A stretch of DNA of 64,000 nucleotides from Paraliobacillus zengyii. Its GTDB lineage: Bacteria > Bacillota > Bacilli > Bacillales > Amphibacillaceae. Below the pieces are notes generated by a model, which saw only the letters and a program-made list of their open reading frames with translations, was not told the DNA's origin and searched no databases. A program made the translations under genes and the position numbers. The stretch lies in NCBI RefSeq assembly GCF_003268595.1, contig NZ_CP029797.1, positions 827,501-891,500 on the forward strand. Reading direction: 5' to 3'. Positions 62,701 through 64,000 of this stretch are shown here, in pieces (positions within the stretch are counted from its first letter, which is position 1; the number at the start of each line of letters is the position of its first letter).

Positions 62701-62707
62701 AATAGTC

Positions 62708-62741
62708 AGTCCTTGTCCATTAATGACAGGGGCTTTTTTTG
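62708..62741 (+). terminator. Terminator of the IDEAL-domain gene
   Basis: AGTCCTTGTC and GACAGGGGCT pair with G-T wobbles, followed by seven T. Confidence 0.75.
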
Positions 62742-62836
62742 TGCAAAAAAAAATGCTTTAAATTTCCTCTCTCACGAATATTAGAATATGTTATAGTAAG
62801 TAAGAATTTAAAATAGTAATCGAAGGGATTTTTAGT

Positions 62837-63667
62837 ATGCGTTTATGGTTATTTCCACTTATTTTATTTAGCCTTTTGTTTATTACTGCGTGTGAAGAGA
62901 GTAATAACGAGCAAGAACCTATAACTCAAGATGATACAAATCAAAATGAAACTGTTCAAGAGGAACAAGAAGAGAATACGGTAGAGGAAGAAAACGATAG
63001 TATGGAAGAATTAGAAGAAGAGCAAGAAGATGAAGTAAATAAACATATAGCAGAGGTAGAAGATGACACAGGTCTACATGTAGTAGATAATCCGGAAAGT
63101 AACCAAGTTTATCTTAATAAACAACGTAAGCTTCCAGATGGTTATGAACCAGCTGATTTAGTTGTTCCAAATGTGCAACATTATGCAGCAGAAGGTGATC
63201 CAAAACGTCAAATGCGAGAAGAAGCGGCTAAGGCATTGGAATCATTATTTACCCGTGCTCAAGAACAAGGAATTGAACTAATTGCTGTATCAGGCTATCG
63301 TTCTTATGATCGACAGAAACAAATTTATGATAATAGTGTTGCAACTAATGGACAAGAATACGCTGATAAATACTCCGCTAGTCCTGGTACAAGTGAACAT
63401 CAAACAGGTTTAGCTATGGATATAGGTTCTTCGACCGAAACAGTGGCAACTTTATTAGAAGAATCATTTAAACAAACGAGTGAAGGAACATGGCTAGCAG
63501 AAAATGCCCACCAAGAGGGATTTATTATTAGATATCCAGAAGGAAAAAGTGAAATAACTGGATATAATTATGAACCATGGCATATTCGTTACGTTGGTAA
63601 GGAAATTGCTACTGAAATTCATGATCAAGATCTTACATTAGAAGAATATTTTGGTTATGACTATTAA
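62837..63667 (+). CDS. M15B D-alanyl-D-alanine carboxypeptidase, VanY/YodJ-like lipoprotein
   Basis: This is a 276-residue lipoprotein with lipobox ITAC (Cys 19). A Glu-rich linker (about 20-80) precedes the VanY domain: SGYRSYDRQKQIY, SEHQTGLAMDIG (His and Asp zinc ligands) and EPWHIRYVG (Glu catalytic, His ligand). It trims the terminal D-Ala from peptidoglycan peptides outside the membrane. No van resistance genes are adjacent, so this is a housekeeping YodJ/DacB-type enzyme rather than glycopeptide resistance. Confidence 0.9.
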   Translation: MRLWLFPLILFSLLFITACEESNNEQEPITQDDTNQNETVQEEQEENTVEEENDSMEELEEEQEDEVNKHIAEVEDDTGLHVVDNPESNQVYLNKQRKLPDGYEPADLVVPNVQHYAAEGDPKRQMREEAAKALESLFTRAQEQGIELIAVSGYRSYDRQKQIYDNSVATNGQEYADKYSASPGTSEHQTGLAMDIGSSTETVATLLEESFKQTSEGTWLAENAHQEGFIIRYPEGKSEITGYNYEPWHIRYVGKEIATEIHDQDLTLEEYFGYDY

Positions 63668-63676
63668 TTTATAATG

Positions 63677-63710
63677 AAATCCTTTCTCAAAAATATGAGG
63701 AAGGATTTTT
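63677..63710 (+). terminator. Terminator of the VanY-type gene
   Basis: AAATCCTTtCTCA and TGAGgAAGGATTT pair, followed by T. Confidence 0.82.
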
Positions 63711-63782
63711 GTGTGTAGTTATCAGAGAATAAACACGGTAGAATAGAAAGTAAATAGTGAATATAGAGGGAGTGTTGTTAAC

Positions 63783-64000
63783 GTGGATTACCGGGTAGAA
63801 AAAGATACATTAGGAGAGGTTAAAGTACCAATAGATAAATTTTGGGGAGCTCAAACACAACGAAGCATAGAGAACTTTCCAATTGGAACAGAGAAAATGC
63901 CAATAGAAATTATTACAGCTTTCGCATTATTAAAACGAAGCGCGGCCATTGCGAATCATAAATTAGGTATATTAGAAGCGGATAAAATGGAAGCGATTGT
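63783..64000 (+). CDS. fumC: Class II fumarase, 3' end outside window
   Basis: The first 72 codons of fumarate hydratase (TCA cycle) are present and the frame runs off the window. The start is GTG with GGGAGTG about 9 bases upstream. The product begins with [20 protein letters not shown] then [14 protein letters not shown], the characteristic N-terminus in which GAQTQRS lines the active site of FumC. Aspartase or argininosuccinate lyase relatives would differ here. Confidence 0.92.
   Translation, partial: MDYRVEKDTLGEVKVPIDKFWGAQTQRSIENFPIGTEKMPIEIITAFALLKRSAAIANHKLGILEADKMEAI

Noticed and set aside
62837..63667. Glycopeptide resistance (vanY) reading of the carboxypeptidase
   Set aside because: No vanRS, vanH, ligase or vanX neighbours; lipoprotein VanY-fold enzymes are ordinary cell-wall genes in Bacilli.
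1..64000. Prophage, CRISPR array, secondary metabolite or restriction-modification cluster
   Set aside because: No phage structural or integrase genes, no direct-repeat/spacer arrays and no such gene sets are visible on either strand.

Overview
The window comes from a low-GC, endospore-forming member of the Bacillaceae, probably a salt-tolerant genus of the Oceanobacillus/Virgibacillus/Gracilibacillus kind. The support is the AT-rich sequence with strong Shine-Dalgarno sites, the sporulation genes (prkA, yhbH, spoVR, yhcN-like, yjcZ-like), an aa3-type quinol oxidase, Bacillus-type MntR and Zur boxes, and very acidic extracytoplasmic tails. The genus is inference. The window is chromosomal and shows no prophage or CRISPR array.

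Layout. 1-6.5 kb: an SGNH hydrolase fragment, small genes, dat, an mntABCD-type manganese ABC operon (minus strand) under a consensus MntR box, then tRNA-Gly preceded by a truncated copy of itself. 6.5-18.5 kb: an ABC-class ATPase, then the Bacillus yhb block queG-yhbB-trmL-prkA-yhbH with odhAB (2-oxoglutarate dehydrogenase) placed inside it. 18.6-25.6 kb: acetyltransferase, PLD-like protein, cstA, a c-di-GMP-I riboswitch controlling a small unknown protein and an atypical KAS III-like protein, sirB, a lipoprotein and a staphylococcal-type murG. 25.7-30 kb: structured intergenic repeats, carbonic anhydrase, a gene-poor stretch with a promoter/leader/terminator unit and several tiny ORFs, an HtrA-like protease and sigI. 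30-37 kb: oxidoreductase, yhcN-like lipoprotein with a sigma-G promoter, luxS, dipeptidase, a CstR-like repressor with a rhodanese-like partner, and spoVR.

36.7-50.6 kb: czcD-czrA, chrA, an orphan znuA under a Zur box, a DUF5317/microprotein/GGDEF-HD-GYP operon, qoxABCD, an alkyltransferase-like protein, a Cys/Met PLP lyase, a short-chain reductase and a yjcZ microgene. 50.6-64 kb: an IS1182-family element touching an AraC-type gene, a GH127 glycosidase, a second map gene, an IS4-family element inserted inside one of the structured repeats, azlCD, a CDF transporter, an MFS exporter, an IDEAL-domain protein, a VanY-type carboxypeptidase and the 5' end of fumC.

Themes. Metal homeostasis recurs: Mn uptake, Zn capture, Zn efflux with its sensor, a second CDF pump and a chromate transporter. 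A c-di-GMP thread links the riboswitch operon to the GGDEF-HD-GYP protein about 20 kb away. The strongest candidates for something undescribed are the riboswitch operon, the repeat family whose stems vary while their loops stay fixed, and the leader unit at 27.4-27.66 kb with three competing stems.
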